From: Zeimonas sp050187175
GTDB taxonomy: Bacteria; Pseudomonadota; Gammaproteobacteria; Burkholderiales; Burkholderiaceae_E
Assembly: GCA_050187175.1 (NCBI GenBank)
Contig: JBFWXS010000011.1
Coordinates: forward strand, 53,776-117,775
Direction of reading: 5' to 3'
DNA length: 64,000 nt
Within the stretch, counting starts at the first letter, position 1, and every line of letters begins with the position of its first letter. Both the position numbers and the translations under genes were made by a program. Shown one piece after another: positions 54,153-62,112 of the stretch. A model generated the notes under the pieces. It had not been told where the DNA came from and searched no databases. It was given only the letters and a program-made list of their open reading frames with translations.

Positions 54153-55232
54153 CTAGCGCTTTTCCTTGAGCGCGGCAGCCACCAGATCGTTGACCGGCAG
54201 CGCGTCGTAGTTGACCTCGTACTTGTTGCCGCCGGAACTGATCAGCGCGCCGTACTTCTTCAGGCCTTCGACCGACACGAACGGATCCTTCGGCGTGGCC
54301 GCCACGACCTTCCGCATGGCGGCATTCCACAGATCGTCGTCCATCTTCGGCATGAACTGCCGTGCGGCAGCGCCGGCCTTGACCGGATCGGCATGGATCA
54401 GCTTCAGCGCGCGATCGAGCGCGCGCACCAGGCCGCGCAGTTCCTGCGGCCGTTCCTTGAGGCTCTTCTCGGTGATCAGCAGAGCGGTGAACAGCATGCC
54501 GCGCGTGGCCGGCACTTCGCCGGCAATGGTGTCGATGTAGACCTGCGCGTAGCCGTCGGCCGCTGCCTTCTGCGGCACCGGCGGCGAGAACATGGCCACG
54601 TCGACCAGTCCGCGGCTCATCGAGGCCAGCACGCTCGAGGCTTCGACGATAGGCACGATCTGCAGGTCGCGATCCGGGTTGAGCTCCGGCGCATAGGTCG
54701 CCAGCAGATGGCGCAGCAGCAGGTCGGTGCTGCAGCCGGCGCTGCAGACCGCGACCTTCATTCCCTTGAGCGCCCTCACGCGCTGCTCGATCGGCGCATC
54801 AGGCGAGATCTTGGCCTTGCTCAGCGAGTCCTTGCGCGCGAACATCATCGACGTGAACTCGCTGGACAGCGGCGTCAGCACGCGTATGGGCTGCTTCTTG
54901 GCCACTGCCGCGAGCGCGGCCTGCACACCGACGGCCGCCACGTCAACCGAGCCGCTGAGCAGCGCGGCGATCGGGGCCGTGTTGGTCCCGATCGAGACGT
55001 TCTCGACTTCGATGCCCTCCTCGCCGATATAGCCCGCCCCGGCGGCCACCAGATAGGGCAGCCAGGCAAAGCTGGCACTGGCTACCGCGACCGTCAGCTT
55101 GCTCTTCGGCGCGGTCTGGGCCTGCACTGCGCCCACGCTGCCGGCCGACAGCATCACGCCGACCAGGGATGCTGCGCCGAGGCGGCGCAGTCCGCCCTCT
55201 TGGAAAGATCTGATAACAGAGATCAACGACAT
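54153..55232 (-). CDS. TauA/SsuA-type ABC substrate-binding protein
   Basis: A 359-residue periplasmic binding protein. A signal peptide (LRRLGAASLVGVMLSAGSVGAVQAQT) precedes KSKLTVAVASASFAWLPYLVAAGAGYIGEEGIEVENVSIG and TAPIAALLSGSVDVAAVGVQAALAAVAKKQPIRVL, the SsuA/NitT layout. ATG 55232 follows GGAGGAG. It is 29 bp downstream of the CoA transferase gene. The ligand is unknown; the surrounding CoA-ester enzymes make a carboxylate more likely than a sulfonate. Confidence 0.92.
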   Translation of the reverse strand: MSLISVIRSFQEGGLRRLGAASLVGVMLSAGSVGAVQAQTAPKSKLTVAVASASFAWLPYLVAAGAGYIGEEGIEVENVSIGTNTAPIAALLSGSVDVAAVGVQAALAAVAKKQPIRVLTPLSSEFTSMMFARKDSLSKAKISPDAPIEQRVRALKGMKVAVCSAGCSTDLLLRHLLATYAPELNPDRDLQIVPIVEASSVLASMSRGLVDVAMFSPPVPQKAAADGYAQVYIDTIAGEVPATRGMLFTALLITEKSLKERPQELRGLVRALDRALKLIHADPVKAGAAARQFMPKMDDDLWNAAMRKVVAATPKDPFVSVEGLKKYGALISSGGNKYEVNYDALPVNDLVAAALKEKR

Positions 55233-55261
55233 GGTGCTCCTCCACTGGGTAGTTGTTGCGT

Positions 55262-56539
55262 TCAAGCGGTTTCGTCGGAAGCCGCTGATCGATCTGTGTG
55301 CCGCTGCGCAATCACGCCTGCCCGGCGCAATGCGGCGATCCGGGCTTCGTCGAGGGAAAGGATGTCGCGCAGCACTCGTTCGGTATGCTCGTCGTACCGC
55401 GGCGGCGCCTGATATTCATCAATGGGCTGGTTCCTGAAATGGATCGGATTGGCCACCATCCGCAGCGGCTTGCCGCTGCGGTGCGGCACCGACACCTCGG
55501 TGCCGCGCGCCCGGATCTGCGGATCCTGGAACACCTGCGACAAGTCGTTCACCTGCCCGACCGCGATGCCGCCGGCCACCAGCCGCCGCTGCCATTCCTC
55601 CGCCGGCGCCGTTGCAAAGACTTCGTTAAGCACCTGGGCCATGGCCTCGCGGTTGGACGCGCGCGCCTGGTTGACGGCAAAGCGCGGATCGCTGGCCAGA
55701 TCGGGCCGGCCGATCAGATCGCAGAAGCGCTTGTACTGCTCGTCGTTGCCCACCGTGATGACGATGCTGCCTTGCTGGCAGGCGAACATCCCCGAAGGCA
55801 CGCCGCCGCCGCCGGACGTATTGCCGCGGCGGATCGGCAGCTGTCCCGACATCAGGTAGTGCATCGCGTGATGCGAGGTGACCGCGACGCAGGACTCGAG
55901 CAGGCTCAGGTCTATGTGCTCGCCGCTGCCGCCGTTCGCGTCGCGGCGGTACAGCGCCGCGAGAATCGCGATGTCGGCGTACAGGCTGGTCACGATGTCG
56001 ACCATGCTGAAGCCGACCCGCATCGGCCCGGCGCCGGGCTGTCCGTCCGGATGCCCGATGCTGTGCATCAGGCCGCCTTCGGCCTGGAAGATCGCGTCAT
56101 AGCCGGGCCGGTCGCGGTGCGGCCCGGTCTGGCCGTAGCCGGTGACCGAGCAGTAGATGAGGCCCGGATGCAGCTCGCGCAGCGACTCGTAGTCCAGTCC
56201 ATAGCGCTTCAGCGTGCCGACCTTGTAGTTCTCGATCAGCACGTCGGAGGCCGCGATCAGCTGCCGCAGCAGCGCCTGCCCTTCGGCGCGCGTGAAATCG
56301 ACGGCGATCGCCTGCTTGTTGCGATTGGCCGCCAGGAAGATCGCCGATTCGAGATCGGTACGTTCGACGTCCGCATCGAGGAACGGCGGGCCATAGAAGC
56401 GCGACTCGTCGCCGACCCCCGGCCGTTCGACCTTGATCACCTCGGCGCCGAGGTCGCCGAGCATCTGGCCGGCCAGCGGCCCGGCCAGTACCCGGCTCAT
56501 ATCGAGGACGCGAACGCCGCTTAGCTGCCGACCTGACAT
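55262..56539 (-). CDS. Class III CoA transferase (CaiB/BaiF)
   Basis: A 425-residue family III CoA transferase. It has LSGVRVLDMSRVLAGPLAGQMLGDLGAEVIKVERPG, LAANRNKQAIAVDFTRAEGQ, SVTGYGQTGPHRDRPGYDAIFQAEGGLMHSIG, and RVGFSMVDIVTSLYADIAIL with the likely nucleophilic Asp. The C terminus shows PRYDEHTERVLRDILSL. It overlaps the last 19 bp of the SMP-30 gene and is probably cotranscribed. It would load or unload CoA on an imported acid. Confidence 0.93.
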   Translation of the reverse strand: MSGRQLSGVRVLDMSRVLAGPLAGQMLGDLGAEVIKVERPGVGDESRFYGPPFLDADVERTDLESAIFLAANRNKQAIAVDFTRAEGQALLRQLIAASDVLIENYKVGTLKRYGLDYESLRELHPGLIYCSVTGYGQTGPHRDRPGYDAIFQAEGGLMHSIGHPDGQPGAGPMRVGFSMVDIVTSLYADIAILAALYRRDANGGSGEHIDLSLLESCVAVTSHHAMHYLMSGQLPIRRGNTSGGGGVPSGMFACQQGSIVITVGNDEQYKRFCDLIGRPDLASDPRFAVNQARASNREAMAQVLNEVFATAPAEEWQRRLVAGGIAVGQVNDLSQVFQDPQIRARGTEVSVPHRSGKPLRMVANPIHFRNQPIDEYQAPPRYDEHTERVLRDILSLDEARIAALRRAGVIAQRHTDRSAASDETA

Positions 56540-57489
56540 GCCTTCTCCGTCTTGGGGGAATCGATTGCGGAAACCACTGCTTGATGATTCAGGCGCAGCC
56601 CCGGCTCATGCCAAGGCAGCGCGGCCAGCTGCCCGGAATGCGCCAGCGTCACGAACAGCGTCTTCAGATCGGGGCCGCCGAAGCACAGATTGGTGACCAT
56701 GCGGTCGGGCAGCGGGTGATGCCGGACGAGCTGTCCGTCCGGACTGATCTCGGTGATGCCGCCGTTCACGAGCGTGCCGACGAGCACATTGCCCGATGCG
56801 GCCACCGCCAGACTGTCGAAGCGCTGGAACGCCGCCGAACCCGCGACGAAGCGCCCGCCGTGCGCGACCTTGCCGCGCTCTCTCTGCAGCTCGCCGGGGG
56901 CCGTCACCGGCCAGGCCCACAGACGGGCGGTATTCGTCTCGGCCACGTACAGCGTGCGCCCGTCGGGCGACAGGCCGACGCCGTTGGGCGCCTCCAGATG
57001 CTCGGCGACCAGACGGATCTCGCTGCCGTCGGCGCGCGCCCAGTAAAGGCAGCCGTGATCGCGGTGATGCGCGTGCTGCTTGCCCGAATCGGTGAACCAG
57101 AAGCCGCCGTCGGCATCGAACACCAGATCGTTGGGTGCACTCAGCGGCCGCTCGCCGTGCTGCGTGTACAGGCGCTCGGCCTTGCCGGTGGCAAGGTCGA
57201 CGGCTTCGATCCAGCCGCCGGCATAGTCGGCCGGCAGCCCCCAGGTCGGCATGACGCGACCGTTGCGATGCGACCACTCCAGTCCGCCGTTGTTGCAGAC
57301 ATAGACTCGCCCGTCAGGACCGAAGGCCGCGCCGTTCGGCCCGCCGCCGAGCCGGACGGGATGGCTGACCGATCCGTCCGCCGATACGCGCGTCAAGGTG
57401 CCGCGAGCGATCTCGACCAGCAGTACCGATCCGTCCGGCAAGGCAATCGGCCCCTCCGGGAACTGCAGGCCGCTTCCGATCAACTGCAT
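56521..57489 (-). CDS. SMP-30/gluconolactonase-family lactonase
   Basis: A 322-residue six-bladed beta-propeller protein of the SMP-30 family. It has FPEGPIALPDGSVLLVEIARGTLTRV, GGGPNGAAFGPDGRVYVCNNGG, SAPNDLVFDADGGFWFTDSG and GVGLSPDGRTLYVAETNTARLWAWPV; the repeating PNG and PDG turns hold the metal site. Such enzymes open lactones. It is 40 bp after the crotonase gene and overlaps the CoA transferase by 19 bp. A lactone intermediate in this operon's pathway is implied. Confidence 0.92.
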   Translation of the reverse strand: MQLIGSGLQFPEGPIALPDGSVLLVEIARGTLTRVSADGSVSHPVRLGGGPNGAAFGPDGRVYVCNNGGLEWSHRNGRVMPTWGLPADYAGGWIEAVDLATGKAERLYTQHGERPLSAPNDLVFDADGGFWFTDSGKQHAHHRDHGCLYWARADGSEIRLVAEHLEAPNGVGLSPDGRTLYVAETNTARLWAWPVTAPGELQRERGKVAHGGRFVAGSAAFQRFDSLAVAASGNVLVGTLVNGGITEISPDGQLVRHHPLPDRMVTNLCFGGPDLKTLFVTLAHSGQLAALPWHEPGLRLNHQAVVSAIDSPKTEKACQVGS

Positions 57490-57529
57490 GCTGTCCGTCT
57501 CCTCGCTACGGTCGGTCGCCGCTGCGCCG

Positions 57530-58315
57530 TCAACCGGCGAATCGCGCCTTTTCCTTGGCCACGAACGAACGCGCGCCCTCGATCGCGTCCGCCGTGTTCT
57601 CCATCATTCCGGTGAACGGATCCCAGATCCGCATCGCCTCGTTGATCGGCAGGTCGAGCAGGCCGGCCTCGCTGGCGCGCTTGATGCTGCCCACCACGAC
57701 CGGCGAATTGCCGGCCAGCGTGCGCGCGATCTCCCAGGCGCTGTCGAGCAGCGTCCCGGCGGGAACCACGCGACTGACCAGCCCCCAGCGCAAGGCCTCG
57801 TCGGCGTCGAGCGAACGTCCGGTCATCGTCATGTCGAGCACCACGCCGCGCGGCAGGCCGGCGGCGGTCAGCCGCAGCGGCATGCGCGTGCCGCGGCCAC
57901 GCGTCACCTGCGGATTGCCGAAGCGCGCGTTCGGCGCGCAGATCCGGATGTCGGAGGTGATCGCGATCATCAGGCCGGCGGCCAGGCAGTGGCCGCTGAT
58001 CGCGGCGATGACCGGCTTGCCCAGCCGGAAGTCGCCGGGATATCCGTAGCCGCCGCTTTCCTCGTAGTCGAGCCGCTCGCCGACCACGTCGGCGGCCGCC
58101 GTCTCCTTGAAGTCGCGGCCGGTCGAGAACGCGCGATCGCCGGCGCCGGTGACGATGGCCACCTTCAGATGCTCGGCGCGCCGGAAGTACTCCCAGAACG
58201 CGCACAGCGCGGCGCGCAGCTCGCTGTTCAGCGCGTTCAGCACGCGCGGCCGGTTCAGCGTGATGCAGGCGATGCCGTCTCGCTCTTCGCGCAACAGGAC
58301 GTCTTCTTGGCTCAT
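57530..58315 (-). CDS. Enoyl-CoA hydratase/isomerase (crotonase family)
   Basis: A 261-residue crotonase. It has ACITLNRPRVLNALNSELRAAL, the oxyanion-hole segment AFSTGRDFKETAAAD (FSTGRD instead of FCAGAD), GHCLAAGLMIAITSDIRICAPNARFGNPQVTRGRG and the closing segment EGARSFVAKEKARF. The frame reads back through the TPP-enzyme gene to 59725, but ATG 58315 gives the expected start. It is 29 bp after the TPP enzyme. The exact crotonase reaction is open. Confidence 0.9.
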   Translation of the reverse strand: MSQEDVLLREERDGIACITLNRPRVLNALNSELRAALCAFWEYFRRAEHLKVAIVTGAGDRAFSTGRDFKETAAADVVGERLDYEESGGYGYPGDFRLGKPVIAAISGHCLAAGLMIAITSDIRICAPNARFGNPQVTRGRGTRMPLRLTAAGLPRGVVLDMTMTGRSLDADEALRWGLVSRVVPAGTLLDSAWEIARTLAGNSPVVVGSIKRASEAGLLDLPINEAMRIWDPFTGMMENTADAIEGARSFVAKEKARFAG

Positions 58316-58344
58316 GCGAATCTCCGCGGCGATGCGACCCGGCC

Positions 58345-59997
58345 TCAGTACGGCGCGTAGTCGGTGAAGTCGACGCTGCCGGCGCGGGCGCGATAGTCGG
58401 TCTTCACATTGACCACCGCCACCATCCCGGCGTCGACCTTGGCCTGCGCGCGCTGCAGCGCGGGCCCGATATCCTCGGCGCGCTCGACGTACTCGCCGTA
58501 GCAGCCGAGCGCCTCGGCCATCTTCTCGTAGTGCGTGTAACCCAGGTCGCGGCCCGGACGGTCGCGGTTGGGATCGGCCGCCCAGCCGCCGTTCAGGCTG
58601 ATCACGACCAGGATGGGAATCCCGTGCCGCACCGCCGTGTCCAGCTCCATGGCGTTCAGGCCGAACGAGCCGTCGCCATGAACCACGACCACCTGCTTGT
58701 CGGGCTTGGCGAGCTTGGCGCCGACGCCGAACGGCAGTCCCACGCCCATCGTGCCGAACGGCCCCGAGTTCATGCGGTGACCAGGCGAGAACGTCGGCAT
58801 CGACTGGCGGCCGAAATTCAGGATCTCGGCGCCGTCGACGATCAGCACCGCATCGCGGCGGATGAAGGCGTTGATCTCCTCGCACAGCCGCAGCGGATGG
58901 ATGTCGCCTTCCCAGTTGGCATGCACGCCGGGACGCGCGCGCTTGCTGGCGTCGCCGTCGGCCAGCTTGCCGCGCCAAGACGCGTAGGCGCCGGCATCGA
59001 TGCGGCCCTTCGCGGCCTCGAACAGCTGTCCCAGCACGCGCTTGCAGTCGCCGACCAGACCGATGTCGACCGGCCGCACCGCGCCGGCGATTTCTTCGGC
59101 ACTGATGTCGATGCGCGCGACCGTCGCGTCGGCCGAGAAGCGCGGCGCAGCGCCGTAGCCGATCATGTAGTTCATGCGCGTCCCCACGATCAGCACCAGA
59201 TCGGCTTCGCGGAACGCGGTCGACCGCATGGCGGGGAACGACAGCTTGTGATCGTCGGGCAGCACGCCGCGCCCCTGCGGCGTCGGGTAGAACGGAATGC
59301 CTGCCGCTTCGACGAAGGCCTGCAGCTCGTCCCAGGCCTGCGACCAGATGACACCGCTGCCGGAGACGATGATCGGACGCTTGGCCGAACGCAGCGCGTC
59401 GACCAGCGCGGACACGGCAGCCGGGTCGGCGGGCGGCCGCGCCGACAATGCACGCCGTCCGGAGCAGCTCCAGTCGATCTCTTCCTCGTCGATGCGCTGG
59501 TACAGCAGATCGCCGGGGCAGTCGAGATAGGTGGGACCGGGCTTGCCGGCCATCGCCTGCTGGAAGACGTTGTTCACCTGCTGCGGAATGCGGCTCAGGC
59601 TCTGTAGCCGCTCGGAATGCTTGACGCAGCCGCGCATGATCTGCAGCTGGTCGATCTCCTGGAACGCCTGCCGCCCCACCTGCGAGATCGGGCTCGAACC
59701 GCCGATCGCCACCACCGGCGCGCAATCGATCAGCGCGTTCGCCAGGCCGGTGGTCAGGTTGATCGCGCCGGGGCCGCTGGCCGCCATGCAGACGCCCGGG
59801 CGCTGCCGCAGCCGGCTATAGGATTGCGCCATCAGTGCCGCAGCCTGTTCATGACGGACATCGATCATGCGGATGCCCTCGGTGATGCAGGTCTGCTCGG
59901 TCAGGATCATGGGGCCGCCCATCAGGAAGAACAGGTCCTCCGTGCCTTCCTTCTTCAGGCTGCGTGCCAGAATCTCCGAACCGGTCAGTTTTGCCAT
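58345..59997 (-). CDS. TPP-dependent 2-hydroxyacyl-CoA lyase / oxalyl-CoA decarboxylase-family enzyme
   Basis: A 550-residue TPP enzyme. Glu50 (DVRHEQAAALMA) is the usual cofactor-activating residue and GDGS (441-444) with Asn469 (ISLNGG) forms the metal/diphosphate site. AAGIPFYPTPQGRGVLPDDH and FGTMGVGLPFGVGAKL resemble human HACL1 and oxalyl-CoA decarboxylase rather than acetolactate synthase. Residues AFQE (111-114) occupy the place where oxalyl-CoA decarboxylase has YEE, so strict oxalate specificity looks less likely. ATG 59997 is chosen inside a longer frame. It follows an Frc-type CoA transferase by 25 bp. The reaction is inferred, not shown. Confidence 0.88.
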   Translation of the reverse strand: MAKLTGSEILARSLKKEGTEDLFFLMGGPMILTEQTCITEGIRMIDVRHEQAAALMAQSYSRLRQRPGVCMAASGPGAINLTTGLANALIDCAPVVAIGGSSPISQVGRQAFQEIDQLQIMRGCVKHSERLQSLSRIPQQVNNVFQQAMAGKPGPTYLDCPGDLLYQRIDEEEIDWSCSGRRALSARPPADPAAVSALVDALRSAKRPIIVSGSGVIWSQAWDELQAFVEAAGIPFYPTPQGRGVLPDDHKLSFPAMRSTAFREADLVLIVGTRMNYMIGYGAAPRFSADATVARIDISAEEIAGAVRPVDIGLVGDCKRVLGQLFEAAKGRIDAGAYASWRGKLADGDASKRARPGVHANWEGDIHPLRLCEEINAFIRRDAVLIVDGAEILNFGRQSMPTFSPGHRMNSGPFGTMGVGLPFGVGAKLAKPDKQVVVVHGDGSFGLNAMELDTAVRHGIPILVVISLNGGWAADPNRDRPGRDLGYTHYEKMAEALGCYGEYVERAEDIGPALQRAQAKVDAGMVAVVNVKTDYRARAGSVDFTDYAPY

Positions 59998-60022
59998 CGT
60001 CGTCTCCAGGAATCGAGTTGAA

Positions 60023-61252
60023 TCAGATCGAGTTGCCGTCGCGTAGCGCGGCGACCGCGGCCGCGTCGAGGCCCAGCCATTGCGACAGCACTTCTTCGGT
60101 ATGCGCACCGAGCAGCGGCGCCGGCTCGATACGGGCCAAGCGCCCGGAAGCCGAAACCGGCCAGGTAGGCATCCGGTAGGCACCGTGCTGCGGATGCTGC
60201 ATGTCCTGCATGAAGCCGCGCTCGAACAGCGAGCCGTCCTCGGTCAGCTCCATCGTGTCGAACACCGCGCCGGCCGGAATGCCGGCGCCGCCGAGCAGGC
60301 GCATCGCCTCCTCCTTGTCGAGCCGCTCGCTCCACTGGCGCACCATGGCATCGACTTCCTGCTGCCGCGCTACGCGCGCCGCCAGCGTGGCGTAGCGCGG
60401 ATCGCCGACCAGGTCCTCGCGGCCGATCAGCTTCAGCAGCCGCGTCCAGTGCTCGGGGTTGGCAGGGCTCGGCTGGATGTAGACGTAATCGTTCGCACCT
60501 CCGCCTTTGCACGGATAGATGCCGCCCGGCGCGCGCACCTTGGTCACGCCGAGCGCGCCGGCGCGCGGGCAGGCCATGCCCAGCCGCGACTGCTGCGCCA
60601 GGGCGATCCGCAGGTACTGCACCACCGCGTCCTGCATCGCGATCTGGAGGTGCTCGCCGCGCCCCGTGGCCTGGCGGCGGAACAGCGCCGCCACGATGGA
60701 TACCGCCAGCAGCATACCGGCGCCCGTGTCGCCCAGCGTCGGGCCGGGCTTCAGCGGCGGCCCGTCTTCCTCGCCGGTGATGCTCATCGCGCCGCCGGTC
60801 GCCTGCGCGATCTGATCGAAGGACAGGAAGCGTTCGTACGGGCTGCCCGCCGCGAAGCCCTTGAGCTGCGCATAGACCAGCCGCGGATTGAGCTCGCGCA
60901 GCAGCGCCGGCCCCAGTCCGAGCCGATCGATCGCGCCCGGTCCGTAGTTCTCGACGAAGACGTCGGCATGCGAGGCCAGCTGCTTGACCAGATCGAGACC
61001 GGCCTCGGTCTTCAGGTTGGCGGTGATCGACTTCTTGTTGGCGTTCAGCTGCAGGAAGTACCACGCATCCTCGCCGGGCTGCGTCGCGTGCGCGTAGCGG
61101 CCCGGTTCGCCGCGGCCCGGCGGTTCCACTTTGACTACTTCGGCGCCCAGCCAGGCCAGCACCTCGGTGCATGAAGGGCCGGACTCGAACTGCGTCAGAT
61201 CGAGGACCCGGATGCCCTGCAGGCAGTCGAAGCGGACGGTCGTGTCGGTCAT
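60023..61252 (-). CDS. Class III CoA transferase, formyl-CoA transferase (Frc)-like
   Basis: A 409-residue family III CoA transferase closest in style to formyl-CoA:oxalate CoA-transferase: FESGPSCTEVLAWLGAEVVKVEPPGRG, LQLNANKKSITANLKTEAG, VENYGPGAIDRLGLG and GPTLGDTGAGML with Asp175 in the position of the Frc nucleophile (Frc Asp169). MQDAVVQYLRIALAQQSR is also Frc-like. ATG 61252 is used inside a longer frame. Immediately downstream is a 2-hydroxyacyl-CoA lyase/oxalyl-CoA-decarboxylase-family gene, as in oxalate operons. The cosubstrate pair is not established. Confidence 0.92.
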   Translation of the reverse strand: MTDTTVRFDCLQGIRVLDLTQFESGPSCTEVLAWLGAEVVKVEPPGRGEPGRYAHATQPGEDAWYFLQLNANKKSITANLKTEAGLDLVKQLASHADVFVENYGPGAIDRLGLGPALLRELNPRLVYAQLKGFAAGSPYERFLSFDQIAQATGGAMSITGEEDGPPLKPGPTLGDTGAGMLLAVSIVAALFRRQATGRGEHLQIAMQDAVVQYLRIALAQQSRLGMACPRAGALGVTKVRAPGGIYPCKGGGANDYVYIQPSPANPEHWTRLLKLIGREDLVGDPRYATLAARVARQQEVDAMVRQWSERLDKEEAMRLLGGAGIPAGAVFDTMELTEDGSLFERGFMQDMQHPQHGAYRMPTWPVSASGRLARIEPAPLLGAHTEEVLSQWLGLDAAAVAALRDGNSI

Positions 61253-61260
61253 GCGGCGAC

Positions 61261-62067
61261 TCACTTGTCCGTGTGCTGGCGGAAGTTGAACAGCTGATAG
61301 GCCAGCGCTGTGTCCAGCGTCATGTTCATGTGCTGCGCGATGCGCCGGTTCAGCGTGCGTTTCGTGAACGCGATGATGTCGGCGGCGCGCCGCAGCAGCT
61401 GCTCGACGTACTCGTCGCACTTGGCGTCGAGCTGCTCCAGCGGCACGGCGCAGTTGATCATGCCCAGCCGCGCCAGCTCGGCCGTGCTGATGGCGGTCCC
61501 CAGCAGCATGTATTCCTTGGCCTTGACCGGCGACATGAAGAAGGGCGCGAACGACAGCGCACCGTCGCCCGGCACATTGCTGTACGCCGGGCCGACCTTC
61601 TCGCCGCTGAAGCTGGTCGTCGCTTCGCCCAGCGACATGTGCATGTCGCAGACCTTGGCATCGTCGCGCGCGACGATCAGGTCGGAGTTGAACATCAGGC
61701 TCTGCCCGAAGCCCATCGCGTCGCCGTTGACCTTGGCTATCACCGGCTTCTCCATCTCGGCGATCGCCTGGTGCGCGCGAATCACGCCGGTGAAGCGCCC
61801 CCATTCCGCGCGCGGGTCGCCCAGCCGGCTGTGCTGTCCTTCGCGCTTGTACTCGCGGCTCGGCGGCGGCACCATGAACTCGCCGTCCTCTTCGCCGGTG
61901 AGCACCACCACGCGCACGTCGTCGTCGACGCGCAGCATCGACAGCGCGTGACCCATTTCTTCATGGATCTCGGCATACGGCTGCAGATTGAAGGAGATGC
62001 GCAGCGGCTTGATCAGCACCGTCGCGACGGCGCCTTTGCGCTCTATGCTCAGCGCGCGATATTCCAT
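61261..62067 (-). CDS. Atypical crotonase-family protein
   Basis: A 268-residue crotonase-fold protein with unusual active-site stretches. The first oxyanion-hole segment reads GEFMVPPPSREYK where hydratases have FCAGAD, and the catalytic loop reads SLGEATTSFSGEKVGPAYSNVPGDG in place of PExxxG. The second oxyanion segment (GDAMGFGQSLMFNSDLIVARDDA) is ordinary. Enoyl hydration is therefore doubtful; crotonases also carry out dehalogenation, C-C cleavage and isomerisation. It lies 8 bp before the Frc-type gene and 45 bp after the acyl-CoA dehydrogenase. Confidence 0.85.
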   Translation of the reverse strand: MEYRALSIERKGAVATVLIKPLRISFNLQPYAEIHEEMGHALSMLRVDDDVRVVVLTGEEDGEFMVPPPSREYKREGQHSRLGDPRAEWGRFTGVIRAHQAIAEMEKPVIAKVNGDAMGFGQSLMFNSDLIVARDDAKVCDMHMSLGEATTSFSGEKVGPAYSNVPGDGALSFAPFFMSPVKAKEYMLLGTAISTAELARLGMINCAVPLEQLDAKCDEYVEQLLRRAADIIAFTKRTLNRRIAQHMNMTLDTALAYQLFNFRQHTDK

Positions 62068-62112
62068 GTTCGTATTGCCTCCTGGTCGGTCGTTCGGGCG
62101 GCCGCCCTCGCG

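Noticed and set aside
51537..55232. Taurine utilisation operon (tauABCD)
   Set aside because: Order and families fit, but the genes follow directly after CoA transferase, lactonase and crotonase genes, and no sulfur-starvation genes are nearby; a carboxylate is more likely.
54108..55412. Plus-strand frame of 434 codons across the SsuA-type gene
   Set aside because: Antisense to the binding-protein gene and its promoter side; composition typical of a GC-driven shadow.
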